Origin: Arthonia radiata
Taxonomy: Eukaryota > Ascomycota > Arthoniomycetes > Arthoniales > Arthoniaceae
Length of the DNA stretch: 64,000 bases
Reading direction: 5' to 3'
Assembly (NCBI GenBank): GCA_002989075.1
Contig: PSQN01000001.1
Location: forward strand, 1,029,760-1,093,759
Under the pieces are notes generated by a model that saw nothing but the letters and a program-made list of their open reading frames with translations, did not search any database and was not told the origin of the DNA. Made by a program: the position numbers and the translations under genes. This document shows positions 23,538 through 34,386 of the stretch, in pieces. Each line of letters starts with the position of its first letter. Within the stretch, counting starts at the first letter, position 1.

Positions 23538-24208
23538 TGGTCTCGTCTTCCTACTCTTTGTAGTAGTATTCTTCTTCTTCCCTGCCACCCTTTTGAACAA
23601 TCGTATACTAGTTTCGGCGTCCGCCATCCCCTGTTGCCCGGCTGGCTAAGGGTAAGTGGCGCCAAATGCATCCATGGTTTTTTACCACCCAAAGATACTT
23701 ACAGCGTCCGGATGAATGTCCCAGATGAACACCTACGTAGCCGCACGCCAATCGTCAGCAGCTGTTGCCTCAGTCGCAACCGGAAGTGAATTATACACTC
23801 ACCTGTCATTCCAAATCGCTCTTTGACAGTTTTCAGGATTGGTGGTTCAAGCCGTGCGTATGTCGGGCACGGGGGAGCAACTCCTGTCAATCAAATTTTT
23901 GTTCTGCCTCCTTGTTGTCCTCCAGTATCGTATTGTGATCAAGGTGGATAGCTTGATCACTGCGAAACACATACCAGACAATTCTATTGTTTTGCTCCTT
24001 TACTCCGCAATTACCCTCTTTTGGAAGGTTGTTCCTAGTACTTGCCTCATAAGGTAATTTTCAATGTAGGGGCTTTCCAAAGGTTCGGTCTTACGATCCA
24101 ATGGAAACCATGCAACGTCATCGTATCCTATTGGACTTCAGCAGTTGTTGCATAACTCCAGTATTACAATCACCTTGCTCTTGCGATTCACCCTCAATTC
24201 CCACAGCC
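23538..24208. other. Spacer before DUF2470 gene
   Basis: No coding region is recognised. It probably contains the promoter and 5' UTR of the gene starting at 24209. Confidence 0.5.
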
Positions 24209-24877
24209 ATGGCAAAGCCAGACCCCCGCGCCCGCATCATCACCCACATGAACGCCGACCACCACGACTCTCTCGTCCGCTACCTCGAGCACACCCACAA
24301 CATCCCATCTTCCACAGCCCGCCACGCAACCCTCACCGACATCTCCCTCACCTCCATGGTCATTTCAACCTCAAAATCCTCTCAATACCGCATACCCTTT
24401 GACCCTCCGCTGAAAGATTGGTCCGAGACTCGACCGCGGGTAGTGGAGATGGACCACGCGGCTATCCAAGCACTCGGCAGAGACGAGATAACAGTCAAAA
24501 CATTCGTGCCACCGCAAAAGGCATGGCACTGGAGCTTGCTCATTGGCTTCGTGTTCACGTTCGTGCTGCTGGGACGCGGACGCGATGCGCTTCTCCCTAG
24601 CAGTGGTGGGGTTACGGCGCCTTTGAAAGACAGGTTTCCTGGATTCTTCGAGTGGTTGTATAAGATTCAACCGTGGGTCTTTTATCCAATGGTCGGCGCA
24701 CATATCGCGGAGACGGCTGCGATCGATCGGCGGTTGCGGAAGCACAGCGTACCGCGGGGTAGCGCGCTCTGGTGGAAGTGGGTGGTGTCGACGTTTTTTG
24801 GCGGGTTCTCGAATTTCGCGCAGCTTGATGCGCTCATGGCTAGGGAGAGGAAAGCCAAGGAGGCTAAGAAGCACTGA
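24209..24877 (+). CDS. DUF2470-domain integral membrane protein
   Basis: A single exon of 222 residues. The ATG at 24209 (context CAGCCATGG) was preferred because the domain starts immediately with ARIITHMNADHHDSL, the hallmark of the DUF2470 haem-oxygenase/HugZ-type domain (His-Met-Asn-x-Asp-His). That domain covers about residues 5-85. A hydrophobic segment about 108-126 (WSLLIGFVFTFVLL) and a second hydrophobic region about 150-165 suggest membrane anchoring, and the C-terminus is Lys-rich (KAKEAKKH), possibly an ER-retrieval-like tail. This DUF2470-plus-membrane architecture is common in ascomycetes. Its biochemical role is unknown; haem or flavin binding is only a family-level possibility. 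Confidence 0.85.
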   Translation: MAKPDPRARIITHMNADHHDSLVRYLEHTHNIPSSTARHATLTDISLTSMVISTSKSSQYRIPFDPPLKDWSETRPRVVEMDHAAIQALGRDEITVKTFVPPQKAWHWSLLIGFVFTFVLLGRGRDALLPSSGGVTAPLKDRFPGFFEWLYKIQPWVFYPMVGAHIAETAAIDRRLRKHSVPRGSALWWKWVVSTFFGGFSNFAQLDALMARERKAKEAKKH

Positions 24878-26098
24878 GGTTTTAAGAGTTGTGCAGCAAG
24901 GTCAGTGAGGAGAGGTGGTGGCACACTTCTGGGTGGGAGGATTGAAGCGCAATCATTCTGGTAAGGACTGAAGCAAAGCTTGCCACGCTTTTCAGCAGTC
25001 ACCAAATGAGCTTGTTCAAGCTACGGGATGTCAAAAGTGCTTCGGCTACGTGAGCGTCGACCACTCTCCATGGCCCTCACTTCCACGATGACGGCAACGA
25101 GCAACTCACCGCTACCCATCAGAGCTATGCCTCTCATCTTGTCACTGAACAATCCACCGAGGTTGCTCGTAGCGATAGTATTGCATGCGCCATCAGCGCT
25201 ATCAACAGCTCACCACACTCCTCACTGGCGACTGGACATCCACCCCTCACATCCGTCCAGGTGCAAGAGCGCCACCACACGCCTCCGCATCCACATTGAC
25301 TACCGTCACACGCACAAATGCGACCAATAGCCGCCCCAGCCACAAAAACGACGACCCCTTTCGCAGCAGCGTTTGCGCAATGCTTGATGTCTGGGCCTCA
25401 CAGACCCTCTCATAGCCTTCAAGCCTCGCGCTAAACCCCTCCTCCTCGCAACCTCGTCCACGAAGAGCAGAAGCCGGATCCTGCCAACGCGCTATAGGCA
25501 CACCTGACCGATCTCTGGGGACCATCGCACGAACAGCAGCTGTGACGGAAGGGATCTTAATCTTCCTGAGGGCGTAGGAAACATCAGCAGCTGTTGTGCT
25601 GACATGCTAAACTACATCTCCTGCTTCCGCTCGCGGATCTCTGCTCGCATTATTCGCGCGGCTGCAGCGTGATCTGTGAAACATCCGAACGTTGCGAATT
25701 GGGCTTTCCAACTTCTAGTGTCTGAGAGTGAGAGCAGCGCCGGACGCTTAATTTGCTGATTTGGCTTTGTTGGAAGAGGGCTAAAAATGGGGAGGGATTG
25801 AGTGCTGCAAATAGTCGCAGGAGCAGCTACAGTGTACATGTGTGCCAGCGCCTACTGTTTTATAGTGTGTCTGTACATTGAAATGTGAAGGCTGATACCA
25901 CATCATGATCATCATATGTCTTCATTTCATCTCGTATGATACTAAAGATGTCGTCGCTCGTACAGATGTCCACGTGAGGTCCAGTGTTTAATCGAGCTTC
26001 CAAGTGATTGTTGTATATATCAAACGGCCTCTGCCAAAGGGACAAAGCTCCACCGTCGGTACTTGCGCGCTGGCCGACGTCCTCACCTGCTCACACTC
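24878..26098. other. Intergenic, no gene seen
   Basis: Only overlapping short frames on both strands, with no family resemblance. It probably holds the 3' regions of the two convergent flanking genes. Confidence 0.5.
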
Positions 26099-28197
26099 TC
26101 ACGCTGTCCCCGACTTCGCCATGAACTGCTGAAACCGCCTTGTCGCCTCCGCCTTCGCGTCGGAGTGCTTGGCCTCGTAGTCCTTCGACTGCGTAGACTT
26201 TGCATCCTGCGGCGTGTTCGCCTGCTGCGCCTTATCAGTGCTTGAGTCCTCGAACGGGTTCCCTGCAAGCTTCCACAGCGCTGCCTCCACAGTCTCTTTG
26301 GGAACAGCGACACCCGTAGTGGTGCACTTGGCTTTGGAGGACAGCTCAGCGCAAAGGACATCGACGTCGAAGTCGCCGGATTGAAAGCGGGGGCAATTCT
26401 GAAGTTGGTTCCTGGGCATATCGTTAGCGCTGTGATCGAGTATGTCCACATGAGGCGGATGAGCATACCAGATCTTATGACACATCATTAGATTTGGCGC
26501 GTTGTAGTCCTGCGCTTCTGGCATCGGGAGATCATTCTCCGTTGGCGCGCCGGTGTAGTTGGCTTCTTGTTGCTGGGCCACCTGATCCATCAGGTTCGGT
26601 TTCTTCTTCTGCATCGGGCTCTGTTGCATCTGGTTGAGCACGCCGTTCGTGAGTACTGGGGCGGGGACGGTGGCATTGCTGGCGAGATTGAAATTGAAGG
26701 GATCATTGAAGTCAGGGAAGGAGATGCCTTCTTCGAAGAAACCTCCCGTAAACGCGTCATCACCCACGATAGCGTTCTGGGTATCTCTGTATTCACCGAA
26801 CAGGACAGGATCGAACTGGCCGCCGTTCTGATTAGCAAGAAAGTCAAGGGAGAAGTTGTCGGAGTTGGGGGTCTTGACGTTGGTGAGACCGGGGGTGTTG
26901 TTGGTGTTGTAGCTGGCGCCGCCGATACTGGCAGGGGCGTTGAAAAGAGTTTTGTTGCCGCTGTATATGTTGGTCCAGTCGTTGTTAGAATCAGGTGATG
27001 TGCAGCATGATGAGCTGGGGCCATTGCTGTTGTGCGAGGCGGGCGATCGTGACGAGGATGATGTAGTGTTGCAAGGCGACGGGCGGTCTAATGTACCATT
27101 GACTGAGTCAGACCTCGTGTTGTTGATCGGTCCCGGTGACTGTGTCTTATTGCCCAAACCATCGAAGAACCCAGTGCCGAATATGGACGATCCACTGCCG
27201 TTCAAACTCCCGTTAGGTGTCGGTTGAGACTGCCCGTTTGACATGGATGATACTGAGTTGTGATGTGAGAGGAAGCCGTTGTTGGCGTTGTCATCAAAAG
27301 CCATTGACGACACACTATTTTGCTGCTGCGGTTGTTGCGTTGAGCTTCCCTGGATCGCCTGGGTTGAGGGCATAACAGAGCCAGGCACACTCCCAAATTT
27401 AGGGATGTCGAAGTTGAAGTCAAAGTCGAGATTCGGGCTTCCAAACGATCTGTGACCATCCAGCGACGGCCTTGCAGACGTTGGTGAGTTGTTTGTCCCG
27501 GACATTCGTCGTCTGTAGTCTTTCAACTCTTCCTGCAACCGCTCGACTTGTACACGCAGCACGCTGTTCTCATGGTTTGCAGATTCGGATGCTTTCTCCA
27601 GATCACCAACCTTGGTCTCGAGGTCTTTGAGATGTTTCTCCTTTCGTTCCCGGAAGGCTCTCTGCGCAGCTCGGTTCTGGGCTTTTCGTTTCTGTGGATT
27701 TGTGGTTAGGGTGCGTTAACCGCTGCACGTTATGTAAGAGAACCTACCGTTGTTGGCTCGGCGGTGATGAGCTTCCGACCAGGCTTCTTAGCCTCTTTGG
27801 CACCAGGCTCTCCTGTGTCGTTGTCTTCATCGTCGTCCTCGTCATCTTCGGGACTCTTCCTCTTCTCGCCCTGTTCGCCTTCATTTGCGCCATCGAGAAT
27901 ATCGGGAAATGGCTCTCCAAATCCAGTCATGCTTGTGGAGAAGTCGAGCCCGAAATTAGCATCTGAAGCTGATAGATTGTGCGAAGGTGGGTATTGATCA
28001 ATTGAGTTGCTGGTTAGAATTGCTGGGTTCACGCCATTCGAGGCATTAGTCTGTGCTTGACCATTGACCACATTGTTGCCATTGTTGGTATCGTTGGCCT
28101 GAGCCCTGCGTTGCTTATTGGAGGCCAGAGCGGCCATTAGTAGCTTCTGCTGCTCCGGGGCAAGGCTTGGGAAAGCCTGCGATGAAGTTGTCGCCAT
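26099..28197 (-). CDS. AP-1-like bZIP transcription factor (YAP1 family)
   Basis: Three exons: 28197-27748, 27691-26469 and 26411-26099, with introns of 56 and 57 nt, giving 661 residues. The second intron is a multiple of three with no stop, so it was recognised from its GTATGC...CAG borders and because removing it restores the family's KIW-x-x-LQ sequence. The bZIP basic region (KRKAQNRAAQRAFRERKEKH) opens exon 2 at about residue 151 and is followed by a leucine zipper to about 215. An N-terminal cysteine-rich domain has Cys at about 357, 379 and 380 (SSCCTSP). The C-terminal cysteine-rich domain has Cys at about 554, 564, 578 and 587 around DVDVLCAEL. In Yap1/Pap1 these cysteines form redox disulfides that mask a nuclear export signal, so this is the likely regulator of oxidative-stress and efflux genes. 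It is divergently transcribed from the SPF30-like gene. Confidence 0.93.
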
Positions 28198-28999
28198 TGA
28201 GATGTGTCAGCTGTAAGATATGATAAAGCCGGTGTCAGAGAAGACAGTTGAGATAGCTGGAAGTTCAGCAGAGTAGGTTAAAAGGTATCCGCCCGATGCC
28301 GGGTTACTGCAATGGGTATAGCTGGGCTGGCCAGAGGGAGAGAAGTGAACCAGGCCGTCGACTAGGAACGACGACTCAGAAGACGTAAGTGAGATGTCGT
28401 CAGCGTGCTTGCTGCTGCTCGCTTGGGTCGCTTTGGAAAGCAGTCGAGGCCGTCTGGCGGTCAAGAATGGGGGAGAGGGCCACCACTAATGCGATTTCTA
28501 AGCAAAGTACCAACACGCGGGAGGATGGAAGTGCTGGACCCTAGAAATGACTTTTTCCTCGCGATATTGTGATAAATGTTGCTGCCTCTCCTTCAGATGA
28601 TCTGGGCACCTCTTCAAAGTCACACAACGAATCAGGCTTCTGGGAAAATGGAGCTGAGAAGCTTGGTGGAGAGCGAGGACTCGAACAGAGAATCCATGCA
28701 CTTCAGACGAGACGAAACTAAAGTATGCACGGACCATACCATTCTGGCGGGGCTGTGTTGCACGTGACCAGCCTTGGAAGGCATACCATGACTTTACGAT
28801 GAACCAGCTCTCTTCGCTCTCTGCTCTGACTGTCACCACCCTCTGCCAAACCAAAGCAGTTCAAGAGTCGTGTTCGAGCACTCGCAACATACGGTACCGT
28901 CACTCGACCCACCGCGCCCCCCAGACTTCCTCGTTCATCGGAGCGAATCGTGCGTAAAGCCTCTGATACTGTCTCGCCTTAAAGAAGATACTCACGGCC
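28198..28999. other. Divergent promoter, AP-1 factor / SPF30-like gene
   Basis: An 802-nt region between two head-to-head genes. Several short minus-strand frames lie upstream of the AP-1 start and could be upstream ORFs in a long leader, but nothing decides this from sequence alone. Confidence 0.45.
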
Positions 29000-29984
29000 A
29001 TGGCCCAGGCAGGGCAGACAGAGACGATCGAAGACTGGCAAAACACTGTATGTCCATCATATTGCGCTCATGCAGAAGCTCACTGACGCTATCTGTAGCT
29101 CAACGAAGTCAACCAACTACTACAATCTGATCCCAGCAATGAAGAGTTTCTGAGCATTCGCTCGATCCTTGAGCAACAAATCTCTGAAGCCACTCAAAAG
29201 CCTACCGCATCTAATAAGACCTCTCCGCCGCCGCCGCCTCCACCGCCAGCCGAGGGCGATTCAGCACCGCCTCCGCCGAAATGGTCAAAGGAAGATCACC
29301 CGGCCTTCAAGCCAGGCTATCAAGCAGGCACAGCTAAGGCTGCAGCAGATGAACCTAAACCAGTCGACATCAAGATCAATGACTACATAATCGGCAAGTG
29401 GCCGGGAGACGGTCGCGACTACAAGGCCAAGGTCATGTCAATCACGGGCTCACGTGCTGCGCCCATGTACACGGTCAAGTGGAATGTGGACGGGTCCACG
29501 GACACCGTGCGCGCAGCCGATGTCAAACCTATCTCAAGTACTTCTGAATCCAAAAAACGCAAGGCTGATGGGTCCACAGCAGTCCCGGCGGCCCCTGCGC
29601 CACCCTCGAACCCCGGCGTGATTTCTGCCGCAGCGAGCATCAATCCAGCAGCGATCAAACAAGCACGACCGGAGCCAAGCAAATGCAGCGATGGGCCTGC
29701 TAGACCCGAGAAAAAGCCTAAAGTGTTGGGCACGAAGAAAGCGTTGGAGAACAACAAATCGAGCTGGCAAGCCTTTCAGCACGGGAGTAAGCTTGCCAAG
29801 AAGTCGACCAAGAATGATTCCATGTTCCGAACTGGAGACAGCCCGAACGCACGAGGTAAGCGCTCGCTCTTTGAGACACTGGCATAGCTAATTCGTGGGT
29901 ATTATAGTTGGCTTCACCGGTTCTGGCAAGCCAATGCAGAAGGATCAAGCCAGGTCTCGCCATATCTACAATGACGGCGAGTAA
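29000..29984 (+). CDS. SPF30/SMN-type Tudor splicing factor
   Basis: Three exons: 29000-29047, 29099-29855 and 29908-29984, with introns of 51 and 52 nt (the second with a GCTAAT branch), giving 293 residues. The N-terminus is helical (LNEVNQLLQSDPSNEEFLSI), followed by a polyproline loop. A Tudor domain follows at about residues 115-170 (DIKINDYIIGKW, then YTVKWNVDG and VRAADVKPI), the fold that binds dimethylarginine in Sm proteins. The C-terminal part is basic and ends with a conserved block: VGFTGSGKPMQKDQARSRH. This architecture matches survival-of-motor-neuron-related splicing factor 30, needed for spliceosome assembly around U2/tri-snRNP steps. It should be nuclear. Confidence 0.88.
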
Positions 29985-30434
29985 GACACAATCGGAGCGG
30001 CCTCTCGACGCGATTCCTTCGAACTTGCGGCGAATTTACGGCCAAGACGCCTTGTGGGAGATGCGGCATCGCGACGCTATCGTGGCCTCCAAAGGTACTA
30101 CATCCCCTTCACATGTTGCTCGTATTCGCCTGGACTGTGACTCGATCGCCTTCGTATGCTGTGTGATGTCCTGCGTGCTTGGAACGGTGGCAACAGTTGA
30201 TTAGGTGGCCGCGGATAATCAGGCTTGTGAATTATGGAAGTATTACGCGTTCTCAGTCCGAAACAATCTTCAAGGATGAGTACAGATATGGACCCAGCGG
30301 ACTGCACTCCTGGGGGAATCGGCATGGTAGTGAAAGGGGAGGACGATTACGTCATTGGATCAGCGGACCTCGAATCTGAGCGACATCAATCTGCACCCGT
30401 GCCTCTTGTGTCTTTTTGACATTTCAACTGCATC
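29985..30434. other. Spacer between SPF30-like and AKR genes
   Basis: Probably the 3' UTR of the Tudor gene and the promoter of the reductase gene. Two short open frames (29971 onward and 30234-30419) have no recognisable domain and are not called. Confidence 0.45.
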
Positions 30435-31929
30435 ATGATCTCGAACAGTGTCATAAAATCTATTGCTGCGTTAGCAGGCTTAGGCTTACTCACGAACGTT
30501 TCTGCTGACGAGCAAACCGTCCTTGCACCGTCGACTGTTGATGATATTCCGTTGCTTGGATTTGGTGAGCTGAGCACTTGTGTAATTGTGACATCCAAAT
30601 TCCACCAAGCTCATCGGAAGCAGGCACGTGGAATGTGCAGCGCAGCAACGCCTCTGATGTGGTGGCCACCGCACTGAAGACTGGTTACCGCCACTTAGAC
30701 TGTGCGGCGATCTACGGTAATGAGAAAGAAGTTGGGGCAGGCATCAAGGCAGGCCTGGAAGCTACTGGGCTTTCGAGGGATGAAATCTGGATTACTTCCA
30801 AGCTGTGGAATGACCGGTGAGTATTTGAGCTATCTTTAGAGTCGACTACCACTCCTCTGGCGATCGTACGCTTGCTTTGCTCACGATCAACCACAGTCAC
30901 GCCCCAGACGACGTGCCAATGGCTCTCGAACAGACGCTCTCGGATCTGGGTGTTGAATACTTGGACCTATATTTGATGCACTGGCCTGCCGCCAAGACCA
31001 CCGACGGTCAAATCACCATCGACTACGTTGATGTAAGTCAGACCAACCTCTCGCACAGATCGTATTGGGGAACCAAACACCACTAGCCTGCTGTCAAACG
31101 GCGGTGCCTCCGCCAGCCGTCTACCGTGGTACAGGCTGGTCACCGTCTTTGCATCGGCAGTATAAATAGCATGGGGTTGTCCGTGGTTGGGGCTACCTGA
31201 CCATTCTCTCATGCTTTCAAGCAAGATCTGTCTGCTCATTGGCTGTACTAACCGCAACAGACCTGGAAGGCAATGACTGAGCTGCCGCTTAATCGGGTAC
31301 GCAACGTTGGGGTTTCAAACTTCTCCCCGTCTCAGCTCCAGACGCTACTCAGCGCGACGCCGGTCCATGTTCCCTACGCACACCAGATGGAATTGCATCC
31401 GTACTTGCCACAAACAGAGTTTTTAAGATGGCACGCGCAGCACGGTATTCACGTTACGGCGTACAGCCCATTCGGCAATGCCAACCCTACGTACCGTTCA
31501 TCGCGCAAACGAAACGCTGCTTCAGCTGTACCGCCTTTGTTAGAATCTCCGTTGCTGGCAAAAATAGCCGCGAAGATCGACTGCACAACAGCTCAGACAG
31601 CGTTAGCTTTTGGCATCCAGCGTGGCACCAGTGTGATCCCAAAGAGCAGCCACGCCGGCCGTATCGAGGAAAACTTTGACGCTTATAAGTGCAAGCTGTC
31701 AGCTGCGGATATCAAGGCTCTCGAGACGGAGCTTCCGCTCAAGAGATTCAACAACCCCAGCAAGGGTTGGGGCGTTCCTCTGTATGATGGACTAGAGGAT
31801 TCTGGCAATGCCGTTACCGCGTACGCTACGGACTCCCTGGCTGCAAAGATCATGGCGATCAAAGAGGCTGGTAAGGGGTGGGTGAGCGACTTATGGAAGA
31901 TTCTCAATGGGTGTGAGAATGATCTGTGA
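30435..31929 (+). CDS. Aldo/keto reductase with N-terminal signal-like segment
   Basis: Four exons: 30435-30564, 30624-30816, 30897-31032 and 31261-31929, with introns of 59, 80 and 228 nt and consistent phases, giving 375 residues. The AKR (beta/alpha)8 barrel runs from about residue 35 (IPLLGFG). The catalytic tetrad is visible: Asp69 and Tyr74 ([10 protein letters not shown]), Lys103 (ITSK) and His136 (YLMHW). NADPH-binding features include GVSNF and the late [15 protein letters not shown] segment. The enzyme should reduce aldehydes or sugars to alcohols with NAD(P)H. Residues 1-24 are hydrophobic with a typical Ser-Ala-Asp cleavage-like site, which is unusual because AKRs are normally cytosolic. 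The C-terminal extension after about 330 ([19 protein letters not shown]) is also longer than in basic AKRs. Confidence 0.88.
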
Positions 31930-33379
31930 GGAAACCTTTCTTCAGCCACACATCAAGATCCACCAGGGCAATGCAACGAATGCAAAGAAGCAATGATCAC
32001 CGTCATGCGCCACGGATCGGCACTGCGGGTGTCGATCACTCAAGTACGCTGAGAATCCTTTTTTCTGTCTGCCGTGAATCTTGTCGATGCGCTTGTCATG
32101 ATAGCGGCGGTCCCACACCATGCACTGGCATTATCGCTGTTCGCATGGCCGTCGAAGTCAGCTGTTGGTGCTCCGCATAAGTCTTAGCGCAGGCAGCCGC
32201 TGGCTTGGCATACGGATTATGCCTTCAGAAAGCGCTGCAGAATGTTCTGTAAGCTGGAGGCCGGCCCCTAATCTGCGGCTTGCGACTTGATATGGAACAA
32301 TGAAAGATTGGTGAAAGCTCGGGTGGATGTCTCAAAGCACGGAGCCGTAAGTCTTGACATCCCCGTACCACTTTCGTGAGAGAGAATCTTTACCATCTGA
32401 AGATTGGAATGAAGCATACCTGTCATTCACACGAGCCGCTTGCGCCTGGCCGCTTATACCTGGCGGTCACGGAGGGACTGCAGCGCCGACCAGGAGACCA
32501 CCGAAGGTGCAGGCGGTATCATGGCCTGGCGTGCCTGGTTGCTATGCAGATTAAGGAGGTCGATGGTTAGATTACTACATCAAGCAAATCTGTACTGTGA
32601 GCTAATGCAGGGGTGAGAAAAGCAGGCACGATATACCATCTTCCTCCATCAATAACAGGGCCGGCCGATACGCGCCCGTCATCCCGACTTGACTTCATCA
32701 CCAGCCTTTACTACGGAGTAAATCACGTTCCTTGAACTCATGCTTTGTGCAAAACATGATGCTGACGGTGGGCCGCGTGCCTGTGAGGTCGAATTTGCCT
32801 GGCCCTCTAACGCGGGACGGATCGACTGGTCCCGGAAGCAAAGCCTCTTTGGTCCATCGTCGCCATCAAATTTGACTAACGTTGACTAAGCCATAGATGC
32901 GCCAGGTCCATCATACACACAGCTGGATAATCGTTGTTCTCCGGAGCACTAGTGTCCCGTGGCCAGATTAAGAGCGGATCCTAGCCATCGTCAGGTCTCT
33001 CAGCCGCCTATGTACTCCGACCACGCCGTTCGAACGATCTGTTGGACTGACGGCTTCTCGAAGACCTGTTCTTGGCCGTCCCTTCTTCGGCCGCGATGAA
33101 AGCACTGCTCAGGGCCAGCTTGCAATGCCCATGTGGCATTTGCAGTAGAACGTCTGACATGAATTGACCACTCAGTGCCAGAGCTGCGTAAATCCACTTC
33201 ACGGTCTGCTTTATAGTGCTCAAGATGGAGTCTCAGCGTCGGCCGCGCAGCGTATAGCTCTACGTCTCCGACACTCCGTCATCATCACTAGTATAAGACA
33301 CGTTCGCTGTCGCTGAATGTAAGGCGTGAGTGGCATAGTCCAGAAGATACCCACACAGCAGCACCACGAAACAGCCAGT
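31930..33379. other. Intergenic, no gene seen
   Basis: About 1.45 kb without a supportable gene. Short frames on both strands show no family resemblance. The right end is presumably the promoter of the hydrolase-like gene. Confidence 0.5.
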
Positions 33380-34386
33380 ATGGGCCCACTCCACTCAGCG
33401 CATCCATTTGCTCTTACTCACGACCCCAAGCCTACGGTCGTATTGGTACCAGACGCATGGTTTTGCGCTACTGCGTACGCTCGCTTCATTGCCCACTTCG
33501 AACAGCGCGAGTACTCTGTCGAGATCATCGATCATCTATCATTGATGCCCAATGCTCAAGATCAAGCATCTTCACAGAGTCGCAACATCGAGCATCTGTC
33601 TGCAGCTGCAGATGCTACGTCCCTGTATCGGAACCTGATCTACCGCCTGATCGAGCGCGAAGGACGCGATATCGTGATCGTCGCCCACGGTTACGGAGCG
33701 AAGCCCGGATTAAACGCAGCACGGGGCCTACACAAGGCGACGCGCTTCCGACAGGACCTTCCCGGTGGTGTAGTGGGCATTATTGGTATTTCGCCAATGG
33801 TCCTGCACGAGAATACCAGACTAGAGTATGAAGACGGGACTATACCACCATGGGCCACAACAAATCTGGTGAGCACTCTCGGAAGATGACGCTCTCAAAC
33901 TATTGCAGTCTTTCTGCTAGACACATGCCGCAACACAATTCAAAACAGCAGTACAAACCTCATGTACGAACAAGCTGATAAATTTACTCGCAGCACTCTC
34001 AAGAGTACTGTCTACCCATATCACCATTCCAGCGTTTCGCGGCCGACTGCTCGCCCAAGAACGCGGGACCGTACCTCGCGCACATGCGGCCCATGGCCAT
34101 AGCCGCTTTTGAGTCGTTGCAGCCAGCCACCGTGCTTGCAGAGCCCGATTACGAAGGCTGTCTGGCCGCCATCGTCTTGACGGATGACCAGACGATGCCA
34201 GCGAATGTGCAAGATCATCTGCTCAGCTCCAGTGGAGCCCCGTGGATGGTGCACCGGATGCACTGCAGTCATAGCGCACCCTTCGTTGAACGGTGCAGCG
34301 AGACCGTAGATGTGGCCGAGCAGATGATCGAGGCGTTTGAGAGGAGACTGGATGAACGATGGGTTGCTGAGAGTCAAGAGGAGTGA
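33380..34386 (+). CDS. Alpha/beta-hydrolase fold protein lacking the nucleophile serine
   Basis: Two exons, 33380-33868 and 33994-34386, joined across a 125-nt intron (GTGAGC donor, CGCAG acceptor), give 293 residues. The frame is open for 18 codons upstream but has no ATG there, so 33380 is the start. The fold is that of small esterase-like alpha/beta-hydrolases: a first strand VVLVPDAWF (oxyanion region), a nucleophile elbow at about 101-106, an Asp strand (VLTDDQTMP, about 227) and a late catalytic-type His (CSHSAPF, about 256). At the elbow the usual Gly-His-Ser-x-Gly reads Ala-His-Gly-Tyr-Gly, so position 104 is Gly instead of Ser. Asp and His are kept. Either it is a non-catalytic member or it uses another residue. 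No sign of truncation. Confidence 0.75.

Noticed and set aside
25612-25839. Short minus-strand frame between the DUF2470 and AP-1 genes
   Set aside because: No recognisable family, no clear signal, and the surrounding sequence looks like 3' untranslated DNA.
29971-30419. Two short frames downstream of the SPF30-like gene
   Set aside because: The first overlaps the end of the Tudor gene out of frame, and neither shows conservation that I recognise.
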